Under the pieces are notes generated by a model that ran no database searches, was not told the DNA's origin, and worked only from the letters and a program-made list of their open reading frames with translations. Below are positions 40,374 through 50,465 of a DNA stretch of 64,000 nt, piece after piece. Made by a program: the position numbers and the translations under genes. The stretch spans positions 4,718,501 to 4,782,500 of the forward strand of contig BRXU01000004.1 of NCBI GenBank assembly GCA_030267565.1. The letters are read 5' to 3'. Position 1 is the first letter of the stretch. Each line of letters begins with the position of its first letter. The DNA comes from Pleodorina starrii. Lineage: Eukaryota > Chlorophyta > Chlorophyceae > Chlamydomonadales > Volvocaceae.

Positions 40374-40941
40374 CTCTCTTTCTCTCTCTCTATATATGTC
40401 TTTCTCTCTCTCTCTCTCTGTCTTTCTATCTCTCTCTCTGTCTCTCTCCCTCTCGCGTGTTTGTGCGTGTGTGTGGGTGCCGCGAGTGGAGCGGCGGTCA
40501 GGAAGAGCCCCACACGCGGGGTGGTGCGCCGGGCGTCCAAACGCAAGGGACGTGACCGGCGAGCCATGAAACACCTCCTCCCGCCCCCGGCCCCCGCCCC
40601 CGCGCCGCGGCCGCGTCGCAACGTTGCCCGCAGGCTGCCCGCCACCACCCGCATGTACGACATGCTGCGCCTCTTCCAGACGGGACGCTCGCACATTGCC
40701 GTACTGACGCAGCCGCCGCCGGGGGAGCTGGAGCGGCTGCTTGCGCTGGACCCCTCGACGGCCGTCAGACGCACGGATCCCGTAAGCCGCGCGCGCAATC
40801 TGAGTCAGGTTAGGTCCGAAGGGCCTTCCTTTGGCGGCGGCGGTGGCGGCGACGGCAGCTCTGTCACGGCCGTCGCCGACGATGGGCGAAGCGGTACGGC
40901 ATTTGGAGCCGGCGGCGGCCAGGCGGCGGCGCTGGGTGACC

Positions 40942-40972
<31 letters not shown>

Positions 40973-42792
40973 GCTGGACGACGCGCGCTCGGTGGCGGCG
41001 GATACGGAGGGCGACGCCGACGGCTACATGTCGTACGGGTTGTACTACATGCCTAGCGGCGGCGGCGGCGGCGACGCAAGCTACCCGCCCAGCGCGCTGG
41101 ATCCGCAGGAAAGCTCCGAAACCGCCGCTGCCGCGCTGGAGGCCCCGGCGTCGTTTCGGCATTGGAACATGGCCGCGGAGACAACCCAGATCGCGTTTCC
41201 TGACGAGTCACGTGCCGCCAATGGCGACGGGTCGCCGTCGGCGGGTACGGCACCCGACCTGCCGGCGACGCCGCCGTCGGAGTGGCCGACGTCGCCGCTG
41301 GCTGCGCGAATGTACTCGGCATTCGCGGCGGAGGCGGCGGCCGCCATAGCAGCGGAGGCGGCAGCGGCGGAGGCGGAGGCCTTTTCTGACGCGGCGGCGG
41401 TGTCGCCGCCGCCGGCGCTCCCTCCATCGTCGTCGTCGTCGCCGCCGCCGCGGCCTGTAGGCTGCCGTCGACTGTCTCGGATGGCCCATGAGGCCAGCGG
41501 GGCATCCGCAGTGCCGACGGCGGCGGCGGCGGCGGAGCGTGACGGCGGCGGCGCCGCCGCCGCCGCCGGCACGACCGAAGCTCCGGAGCGTGGCAGCTTG
41601 CATGGCGTTGACGGCGCCGTTTCGGGTGCGCTACACGGCGGCGGCGAGGCGTGCTTTGGGTCGCAAGCCTGCAAGGGCGGGGAGGGTACGGACGGTGGCG
41701 CAGCAGGGGCGGGGCAGGTGCCGCCGGGCCCCAGAGGCGCCGTCAGGGGAGGCGGGGTGGCCGCGTCGCGGCGGCGACCGGCGGCGGCGGCGACCGGCGG
41801 CACTGGCGACGGCGACGACGACGAGTGCGAGTTGGAGGAGGGCCGGCCGATCGGGATCATCACCATTGAAGACGTAATTGAAGAGGTACCGGGAGGAGGG
41901 GGAGGGTGTACCCTGGGGGGTTGTAGCGGCGGCGGCGGCGTGGTCCCGTCGGGCCGGCGGCGGGGTACCCGGCGGTTTGCGGTTGCGTGGCGTGGCCCTT
42001 ACTGGCGGCCGTACTTTTCTGCGGGTTTGGGTCTGAGATTGAGTCTGGGTCTGCGCGCCACTGCTCGGGGGGTTTGGGGTTGTGGGTTGTGCACCACGCG
42101 GGGGACCGTACGATTCGCTGTCAGGTCGCCGCATTGCATGCAGGCTCCGGGCATTCTCGTTGCATGACATACTCTTTGCAGCAGCAAACGCAACAGCACG
42201 CTTTGCGACGCCGGATAAAGTGGGGACGCGTGTGCAGCCTCCGGGGTGCTCGCGTCTCTTTAATGATGGCTCCAGTGACCCATGGGTCATTGCGGTCCAT
42301 GCGGCTTTGGTCCTTGCGGCTGATTCTGGATCTGGGTCGGGCTGTTCTCTCCCTCTTCCCCCGCGACCCTTTATTTCCAACGCGCCCTTGCCTGCCCTGC
42401 CGCCACGCGCCCTATCCGCGCCGCCTCTTCTCCCCGTCGCCCCCCTGCAGCTAATTCGCTCAGAGATCGTTGACGAGACGGACCGCTACGTGGACAACAA
42501 CCGGCTCATCCGAGTCAACCAGGCGCAGCTGGCGCAGTCGCTTCCGGAGCATCTAGCCAAGGTACTGGCGGCGGCGGGAGCCAGCAAAAAGGCCGCAGCG
42601 GCGCTGCACCGGGTCATGTCGGGCAACGTGGCGGCGGCGGTGCCGCCGCGACGGTCCCTTGCGGCGGGGCTGGGGCTGGGGGCGGGCGGCTCAAGGGACC
42701 TGAGTCGCGGCAGCGGCAGCCACCAACACCAACACCAGTCGGGGCAGCAGGTCTCCTTGAGGGTGCCACTGCTGCAGGCGGACCAGGTGTGA
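37776..42792 (+). CDS. CNNM/CorC-type membrane protein (DUF21 + CBS pair)
   Basis: Exons 37776-38188, 38544-38702, 39290-39344, 39539-39604, 39775-39980, 40634-41885 and 42451-42792 join in phase to 830 residues. Residues ~25-185 form the DUF21 transmembrane domain: hydrophobic helices such as WLYVVACLLLTCLAGLMSG, then FFGEIIPQSVCSR, a family hallmark. The cytosolic linker GALDLTSKVAYRAMTPLD and a CBS domain follow (HSRIPVHREG, then VVGLVLVKELL). The second CBS domain begins at YDMLRLFQTGRSHIAVLTQ and resumes at GIITIEDVIEELIRSEIVDE, but about 375 residues of Ala/Gly-rich sequence lie between. CNNM/CorC proteins are implicated in Mg2+ or other divalent-cation transport or its sensing. The start is the ATG at 37776; a second in-frame ATG at 37809 is possible. 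Confidence 0.92.
39027..39274. repeat. CCCT (TCCC) tetranucleotide microsatellite next to a splice acceptor
   Basis: About 250 bp of nearly pure CTCC repeats in the CNNM intron ahead of the exon at 39290. The tract acts in effect as an oversized polypyrimidine tract. Confidence 0.9.
40331..40452. repeat. CT/CTTT pyrimidine microsatellite in CNNM intron
   Basis: Alternating tctctttctc and tctctc blocks in the intron between the exons ending 39980 and starting 40634. Confidence 0.85.
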
Positions 42793-44077
42793 ATGGATGG
42801 AAGAAGAAGATGATAATGATGATGATGATGATGGTGACAGGTTGGTTTATGGTGGTTGGTTGATGGTGACGATTGTGTTGCATGAGTTGGCTGCAACTGT
42901 GTACTGTTCCTGCTTGCGACAGTGCAAGACTCTGTTTGCGCGGACGTGCGGTTTTCGGCAAGGGTATTGTTGTTTCTTGAGGCTTGCGGCGGCGACACAG
43001 CAAGACGCGTGCTCATCCTGGTTCGGGTACATTTGTTTGTGGGACGACAATCGTAAACTCGATGCGCGCCGCGCCGGAACGCGTGAACAGTTTTGCGTTG
43101 TTTGCTCGCTCGCTGCGCTGTACCTCTTGTGTTGTTTCCGTGCAATGTTAAAACTTGAAGCTTCATGTGCCGTAAATTGTTTGATCTTCCGTTTGTATTG
43201 TTGTTGGTGGTGGTGCCGCCCCGCCACCGGGTGACGTCGCCAGTGACGTTGTTGCGCCAAGGCCCCCGAGTATACTTTTGTTTCCTTTGTACCCGCGCTT
43301 GTCGTTTCTGTCCACGTGGTGCACGTGGTCCACGTGGTGCACGTGGTCCACGTGGTGCACGTGGTCCACGTAAAAACATAAACCAATCTCACCGCTTGTT
43401 TTCTTAGCGGCACGATCACAAAGGAAGGCGTTTTGGTTGCGGCGCTGATTTTCCGCGGCGAGATTTGGCTGGCCTTGATTCGTAAGGATTCGTACAGGTA
43501 ACCTCGAAATTCATGCAGGTAGCTCGAGGCTCCACTGACCGGCGGCGTACCGCCGGGCACCGCAAATTTGCGTTGCGATGCTGTCCGGTGTCGTGTCGTG
43601 TGGCGTCGGGCGGCTGAGATACGGTACTGACGAGGTTGGGGGACGGACAGTTGGCCAATCGACAGAATCGCGCCTCAGTGGCAGTTGGAAAGACCGTCCG
43701 AGGATGTTCCCTCGCCTGGATCGGAAGGGGTACAGTATTGCGGGCTCGACAAATTCTACGTTCGAACTTCCGAAAGGATCCATCGTCCCCTCGTCCTTCG
43801 CATACGAGTCCTGCACACAAATCTTCGCCTCGTCGTCCGCTACCTAACAATACAAAAGATCAAGTATCACGTCGTCACAATACGAACGCTGAGTCCCCTT
43901 GACAACCTCTTTCCTCGACCCATCCCGTTCCGGCCTGTCACAGAGGGCTTTCTGTCAAGACACCTGGTGTCAGCGACGCGAAACAAACCACACACGGTTT
44001 TCTTTGTTCTCGTTTTTTGAGATTCTGCGTTTGCCCTTTCCTGACCAGACCAGACCGTAGTAGCAGCAACATAAGCC
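42793..44077. other. CNNM 3' region and FAR upstream region
   Basis: Tandemly arranged genes are separated by 1.28 kb. The proximal part is presumably CNNM 3' UTR, containing a GAT/ATG-rich stretch after 42808. The distal part should hold the FAR promoter. A CACGTG array lies at 43313-43363. No gene is supported, and I could not find a clear TGTAA for CNNM. Confidence 0.55.
43312..43371. repeat. 18-bp minisatellite forming six CACGTG boxes at 9-bp spacing
   Basis: Three copies of an 18-bp unit made of two related 9-mers (gtggtgcac and gtggtccac). CACGTG starts at 43313, 43322, 43331, 43340, 43349 and 43358, exactly 9 bp apart; a seventh is altered to CACGTA. It lies about 715 bp upstream of the FAR start codon. 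Confidence 0.9.
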
Positions 44078-47000
44078 ATGAGTTGCTTCAAAGCGGCACA
44101 ACCCGCAGCCATCCCAGCGCCTCCGCCCACGCTTAGCGCGCTGAGCACCGAGTCCAATGCCCCGAGCGTGAGCTCACGCGTCCATGATGAAGCCGGCGGC
44201 CCTGGTAAGGTTCGGTGGGGTGCGGTGGTGTTGTTGCGATGTTGGGGGGTGTTGCGGCCGTTACGCCTCACAGCCGTTACTGGCTTTGCATGCCGAGAAT
44301 AATCAGCATCAGGGGCAGTCTTCAGGCAATCTGTTTCGTAGCTCTTGGACTGAATCTGAGATTTTGATTACTGACGTTGGATGTGAGACGTTTATTGTTG
44401 ATGGGCTGCGGTGACATGACCTTGGCGCGCCGCGACAGAGGGCCTGTTCCTGCCCCGCGTGTCGCGCAGTGTCAGCCGACGGAAATGGCGTGGGCGCCGT
44501 CCCACGGGTCGCTAACGGCGCCATCCCGAGCCTGTCGGTCCGCGAGGCGCTGGCCGGCAAGGCGATCCTCATCACAGGTAAAGGAATGAAGCGTGGGGTG
44601 CGGATTTCTCTGGAAGCTGCTCGTGCGTGCGTGCCCTGCTACTCTGCTACTCGTGCGTGCGTGCCTTGCTGGGCTTTGCTGTATGTGGGGCCGTGGGACG
44701 ATGATGCGTCCCGGTGCTGGCTCTTCGTGCGTCTCTGCGCGGTCCGGTCTGAAATGTATATGAAATGAAGTGAGCTGCAGCTGCGCGCCACAAGAGCGAA
44801 GACGCGGTCGGGATCAGGCGCGAAGCTGTCCAGCGCCCTTGCTCAGAAGGAGCGTCCGCGAGTTCCCGGAGGGATGCACCTTTGGGAGGCCGCGTGAGGG
44901 CGTGATCCACCGCCCCAAGAGATATTTGTTCGTTTTAAAATTAAGTATTTCCATTTTGAAAATTATATATTTTCTGTCGCCTCTCAGCAAAGCAAAGCGC
45001 CAAGTCGTCGTTCCGCTTTTTCTTTTGATGTTTTGCATCGATTTTTGCTTTTGCATTCTCCACAGTTCCGGGACTGTCGCTCCGTTCTCCACTCAGGTCC
45101 TCATCACCCCAGCCCGCACCCACATCGTCCCACGCCGGAACTCTCCGATCCATCTGGCCCCACTTGTCCGCCTTCTTCCCGGCCCTACAATCTCAAGACC
45201 CGCGCGCTGACACATGCTGCAGACACATGCAATTACGCACATGCAACAACGATCATGCAACAACGATCATGCAACAACGATCATGCAACGATCATGCAAC
45301 ACACGCACATGCAACACAACCCCCCCCCCCCCACACACACATGCACTCAACCGCACCGCGCAGGCGCCACGGGCTACCTCGGCGGTGTGGTTCTGGAGCA
45401 GATTCTGCGCGTGGCGGGCGACACGGTGGGCAGTGTGTACGTGCTGTCCAGGACGCGCGGCGGCCGAGGCGCGCGAGAGCGAGTGGGCCGGGTGATCGGC
45501 TCCGGGCTGTTCGACCTGGTGCGGCGGCAGTACGCGGACACGCTGAGAAAGGTAACTGGTACCAAGGATCAGGCGGCGGGGTGGAATCGGGGCGGAGTCT
45601 GGAGGTCAACAGGGCCGCGGGATTCGATATGAGTTGGGGCTTCGGATGGGGATTCGGAGGGAGGTCCTGGCGGGGAGTCGTGGGGGTAGGGTGTGCTGCG
45701 AAGATGGTGTTGGGGTTCAAGAAATGGGCGGCGTTGGTCATGGCACGGTTGGTGCTGGGGCTATTTGTGGGCAGCCGCGGGTTTTGAAAGGCTCGTGATG
45801 GGTTCATGAAGCGCACCGCTGTTAACCTTGCAGCCAGGTGGTCATGTGGTCAGGTGGCGAATCGACATCGCATCGGTCTCTCTCGCCCATAAGTACTCGA
45901 AACAGCCCCAAACCAGCGCGAGCTTGTCGTGTAGTAGCCATGCAGTGTGTGGCCCGCCCATATGTGTCACCTGCCGTACTGCTTTACAGATCGTCGTACT
46001 GGATGGCGATCTGTCGTACCCGGGCCTGGGGCTGTCGGAGGGTGCTCTGGCGGAGCTGGCGGCGGAGCCGTCGCTGCTGGTCATACACAGCGCAGCCAGG
46101 TGGGTTTCTTTGTGTTTGTGTATGTGTTTGTTTGTGTTTGTTTGTTGTGGGGAAATGGCGGGGTTGGGAGTTCAGGCCCATGGGGTGGGTTGTGGTGCGT
46201 GTACGTGTGTGCGTATTGCAGCATGCACGGCAAGACGCGATGTGCGATGCGGGAGGTGCGCGGGACGTTCCCGTCCCTCGTCGCTCCCTCAAAGCCGTTG
46301 CTTGACGAATCCTTAAAGCAGCCAAGCAGTTTCTGACCGAAAAATTATTTGAAGTTATTGAAAAAGAGACAACTCGTATGTCCTACGATATCTGGATTCT
46401 CCCGACGAAACCAACCCACCCTTGCTTGAATCCCCGATCTGGATCAACCATCTGGATCCCGATCTGCAGTATTGCGCTGGAGGATCCGATCCAGGTCACT
46501 CTGCGCAACAACTACGAGGGCAGTCGGCGGCTGTTGGAGCTTGTGGAGAGGCGGCTGCCCCGCTGCGCCGGCTTCGTGCACGTGTCCACGTCCTTCGTGG
46601 GCATGAGCCTGCCGCACAACAGCTGCGTGCCGGAGCGACTGATGCCGCTCATGTTCGGAGACCAGCGGGTGAGTGAGAGGAGCGGTGCACACCGTCGATA
46701 CGTCGGTGGGACGTACCGGCAGATCTGTGAAATCAGCGCATAACAAGGGAGCGCTGTTGATTTTTGAGGCGACGGGGATTATAATTGTCGTGCCGTGTGG
46801 TACCAGCCCGCCGCCGCTCCCCTCCCCCTCCGGTTCCTTCATGGCGGCGCCTATGCTCCCCTCCACACCCCCACACGCAACCCCAACCCCAACCCCAACC
46901 CCAACCCCAACCCCAACCCCAACCCCAACCCCAACCCCAACCCCAACCCCAACCCCAACCCCAACCCCAACCCCCAACCCCCAACCCTCAGGTGGATCAC

Positions 47001-50000
47001 GCCCGTCTCGCTCGTGAGCTTCTGTCGGTCGACAAGGAGCAGGCGGACCGCCGGGCTGCACTGCTGTGCAAGAACTGGAACCTGCCCAACACATACCTGG
47101 TGGGTTGTAGCAGCAACGGTGGAGCTGACTAGGGTAGCAGCAGCGGTGGAGCTGACTAGGGTAGCAGCAGCGGTGGAGCTGACTAGGGTAGCAGCAGCGG
47201 TGGAGCTGACTAGGGTAGCAGCAGCGGTGGAGCTGACTAGGGTAGCAGCAGCGGTGGAGCTGACTAGGGTAGCAGCAGCGGTGGAGCTGACTAGGGTAGC
47301 AGCAGCGGTGGAGCTGACTAGGGTAGCAGCAGCGGTGGAGCTGACTAGGGTAGCAGCAGCGGTGGAGCTGACTAGGGTAGCAGCAGCGGTGGAGCTGACT
47401 AGGGTAGCAGCAGCGGTGGAGCTGACTAGGGTAGCAGCAGCGGTGGAGCTGACTAGGGTAGCAGCAGCGGTGGAGAGCTCCTCGCTCCACACAAACTGAA
47501 ACAAGCAGGGGAGGCAGTCAAGCAGGCAGTCGGGGCCGCCCGTGTAAGATCCCGAGGCGGGAAGGACGGCCCCCGTAGCCCTGAATCAACGACCCTGCCT
47601 ACCCGACCCCTTTCCTCTCCCCACCTCCCACCTCCCACCACCTACGCCGTCTCCGTCCCCTCGTTGCGATTTCTCTTTTCTCCTCCTCCCCGTCCCTAAG
47701 TGCGACATCTCTCCTCTCCTCCTCCTCCCCTCCCCCCCCTCTCCCCCTCCCTCCCCTCCCCAGCTTGGCAAGCACCTGACCGAGGCTCTGGTGGAGCAGT
47801 ACCACCGGGAGGGGCGCATCACGGGCGGGGCGTGCATCGTGAGACCCAGTCTGGTGTCGGCAATCGCGGGGGCGCCCTACCCGGGATATGTGGGCAATCT
47901 GGCGGGTGGGTGGGGGTGGGTGAGGGAAGGGTGGAGAGGGTGGAGACGGTGATGGTGGTGATGGTGGTGGTGGTCGGGTAGAGCAGGGGCGGTAGGCAGG
48001 GGGTGCGCGCGACGCGCGGCCTGTGGGGTGGTAATGTCCCCGGGGATGTGCGCGGCGGGGGGGGTCCCGAACAACGGCGGACAGCAGCTACAGACACCAC
48101 GGTACTTGTGCATTCAGGCTCCGTACGGCTCCCCTCCCTTGCCCGCTCCCTCCCTCCTTCCCTCCCTCCCTCCCTCCCTCCTCCTCCCACCACCCCCAGG
48201 TCCCTCCGGCTACATGACCGCCTTCGCCCTGGGCTTCTTCAACGATGACTCCGCCGCCTGGCACGGCTGGCACCTGCTCGACTCGGTGCCCGGTGACGTG
48301 GCGGCGGCAGTCATCGTCGGCGCCGCCGCCTGCCTGGCCTCCGGCATCCGCTCCAGGGAGGCATTGCACGAGCTCTCCGCCGCCGCCACGGCGGCGGCGG
48401 GGCCGGCGGCGCTGCGCGGCGGCGCCGCCGGCAGCGAGGACGAGGACGCGGGCGGCATGCGCTTCCTGGAGCGGGCTAACGAGAGCTTTCGGCTGCTGCG
48501 GGACCGGGAGGAGGTTGAGCGGGAGATGCATCGGCGGATGCACGGGCCGCGGGAGGGGCCGGGGCACGAGGCGGAGATGCTGGTGTTTCATGCCGCCACG
48601 TCGACGGTCAACCCCTGCATGCACTTCGAGGCGTACCAGTACGCGTACCGGTTCTTCACGGTGCACACGCCCAAGTGGCGCCTGGGCGGGTGGGTGAGGG
48701 TGTGGGGGCAGGTGGGGGTGGGTGTGAGAGGTGGCGCGTGTGGGAGATGGTGGTGGTGGTGACGGTGGTGGTGGTGGTGGTGCGTGGGGGCAGGGGCGAC
48801 GGGAAGGGGCTGGGGCGACGGGAACCCTCCGGAAGCCCTCCCATTCATCCCATCATCGCCCCGCAATTGACGTGCGCCGCCTCCTCCACACGCCTACCTT
48901 CGCTGCCTAGTGCCTACACCCCTCCCTCCCTCCCCTCCCTCCCGGGCTGCAGCTACGTGCAGGGCCCCTACACCTACGAGCCAGTTCCCTGGAAGGTCAA
49001 CTTCAAGAAGCGCATCACCGGGGTCAAGGTGGCCATGGCGGCGTCGCTGCTGGGCTGCTTCGGCCAGGATAAGGCGGCGCGCAGGTGCGTGGGTGTGCGT
49101 GGGTGCGTGGTGGGCAGAGGTACAGCACGGCGTGGGCGGGTGGGCGGGCTGGCAGAGAGAGAGAGCAGATAGGCGCCCGTCCGAGAGGCTTCTGAGACCT
49201 TGTAGGAATCATGCGCCCAATCCGGCAGGGACACAGTTGTTGCCACTGACCCACCGACCCACCGCGACCCACCAACCCACCGACCCACCGACCCAACGCG
49301 ACCCACCGACCCAACGCGACCCACGCCTCTTTGACCAGGCTGCGCGCCGGCTACAAGGCCTGGTTCTACGCCAACGACATCCGTCACGACAAGACGCTGT
49401 TCTTCTCCATTCGCAACGTGCTGGCGCTGGAGCGGCTACTGGTGCCGGAGGAGCGGCAGGTGGTGCCGCTGGTGTGGAGGAAGAGCTGGATCGAGTACGG
49501 CAACACGTGAGTACGGTAGTACCGCGGATGTACCGCCTTGACTTTCGAAAACCTCCTACGGCCCCTTGACCCCTCCTTCCCTCCCATCATTCCACCTCTC
49601 CCGTCTCCCATCTCTCTCCACCCACCACCACTGCTAATTCCCACTATTCGTATCCCATTCCCACTTATTCCCACAACCCCCACTACCCCCTTTCCCCCCC
49701 ATAATCCCCACTCCGCAGCTACATGGCGGGCGTGTGCCGCCTGTTTATGGGCCTACCCGTGCCGCCCTCCACGCCCCAGCTGCCGCACCACTTCGTCTAC
49801 ATCCCCTTTGTCATCATGCAAGGTCCGTCGTACCGTGGCCGAGCAAACAAACAAATTACTTTATCGCAGTCCATGTGTGCGTGCGTCCTTTTTTTCTTCC
49901 CTTTGGAAAAAATGTGCAAGGTAGGGTGGCCCACGGTCAGTGTGCCTTCGCCCGACCCGGCTCGGAATCGCCGTTTCGTGGCTTTTCGTGGTTAGTGCTC

Positions 50001-50465
50001 GTTTCTGCACGATGACATCGTTCCTGGCGCAGAGCGCACTCGGGTACTCAATGTGATCTGTTCGCCTTCCTATCTGCCACATTGTATGGGCACGGTACCC
50101 GCATCCCCTTGCTCGCCACCATGACGTGGACAGAGAACCAGCTGCCTCCGCTGGCGGGGACGCGAGGCGCCGCGGCGGTCGCCGCGGCGGCGGCGGCGGC
50201 GGCGGCTGCCGCCGCCGCCGCCGCGCCGGCGGCGCTGCCGGCCCCAACGAACGGGCGGCGGGCGGAGCGGATAGTGGAGGAGGAGGCGGAGGGAGAGGGA
50301 GAGCAAGCCGCGGCGAGGGTGGTGATGGCGCCGGGTGGCAAGCTGGCGGCGGCGCCGGCGGGCGCGGTCCTGCCGACGCTGACGCCGACGCCGGCGGCGG
50401 CGACGCTGCCTCAGAAGACGTTTGCGGTGGCGGTGCCGCAGCAGCTGGAGCTCACATCGCTCTGA
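44078..50465 (+). CDS. Fatty acyl-CoA reductase, alcohol-forming (FAR)
   Basis: Reduces acyl-CoA to fatty alcohol with NADPH, for wax or ether lipids. Exons 44078-44204, 44470-44577, 45364-45551, 45990-46099, 46470-46668, 46992-47099, 47764-47905, 48200-48689, 48953-49084, 49339-49506 and 49719-49822 are phase-consistent. A last exon, 50035-50465, is tentative (non-CAG acceptor, Ala-rich ending). The N-terminal Rossmann domain has ILITGATGYLGGVVLEQIL (residues ~73-91) and FVHVSTSFVG. The catalytic Tyr/Lys pair, NTYLLGKHLTEAL, is assembled across the splice at 47099/47764. VRPSLVSAI follows. The C-terminal FAR (sterile-type) domain includes FYANDIRHDKTLFFSIRNVL. Total is about 768 residues if the last exon is right. 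An Ala-rich insert of about 60 residues lies near 48,380-48,470. The C-terminus is the weak point. Confidence 0.88.
44915..45030. other. AT-rich stretch in FAR intron
   Basis: About 110 bp of A/T-rich sequence (ttttaaaattaag..., aaaattatatattttc) in the intron between the exons ending 44577 and starting 45364. Composition contrasts sharply with the surroundings. No coding content seen. Confidence 0.55.
45233..45312. repeat. ATGCAACAACGATC tandem repeat in FAR intron
   Basis: Four to five copies of a roughly 15-bp unit (aacgatcatgcaaca), the last one shortened, in the same intron shortly before the exon at 45364. Confidence 0.8.
46878..46972. repeat. AACCCC hexamer array (TTGGGG on the other strand)
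   Basis: About 15 perfect units in a FAR intron, ending 20 bp before the acceptor of the exon at 46992. The sequence equals the ciliate telomere repeat, not the algal TTTTAGGG type, and is interstitial. Confidence 0.9.
47108..47474. repeat. 27-bp minisatellite, 13 full copies plus a partial
   Basis: The unit tagcagcagcgg-tggagctgactaggg repeats with an exact 27-bp period (13 x 27 = 351 from 47108 to 47459, then 16 nt). Only the first copy differs (caacgg). It lies in the FAR intron 8 bp after the donor of the exon ending 47099. Confidence 0.95.
49245..49325. repeat. ACCCACCG-type degenerate repeat in FAR intron
   Basis: Degenerate repeats of cgacccac and caacgcgac, ending just before the acceptor of the exon at 49339. 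Confidence 0.7.

Noticed and set aside
46878..46972. True telomere or chromosome end
   Set aside because: Array is short, internal to an intron and of the wrong repeat type for volvocalean telomeres.
46795..47504. Plus- and minus-strand frames through the 27-bp minisatellite
   Set aside because: They are open only because the unit is a multiple of three. They conflict with the FAR exons at 46992-47099 and 47764-47905.
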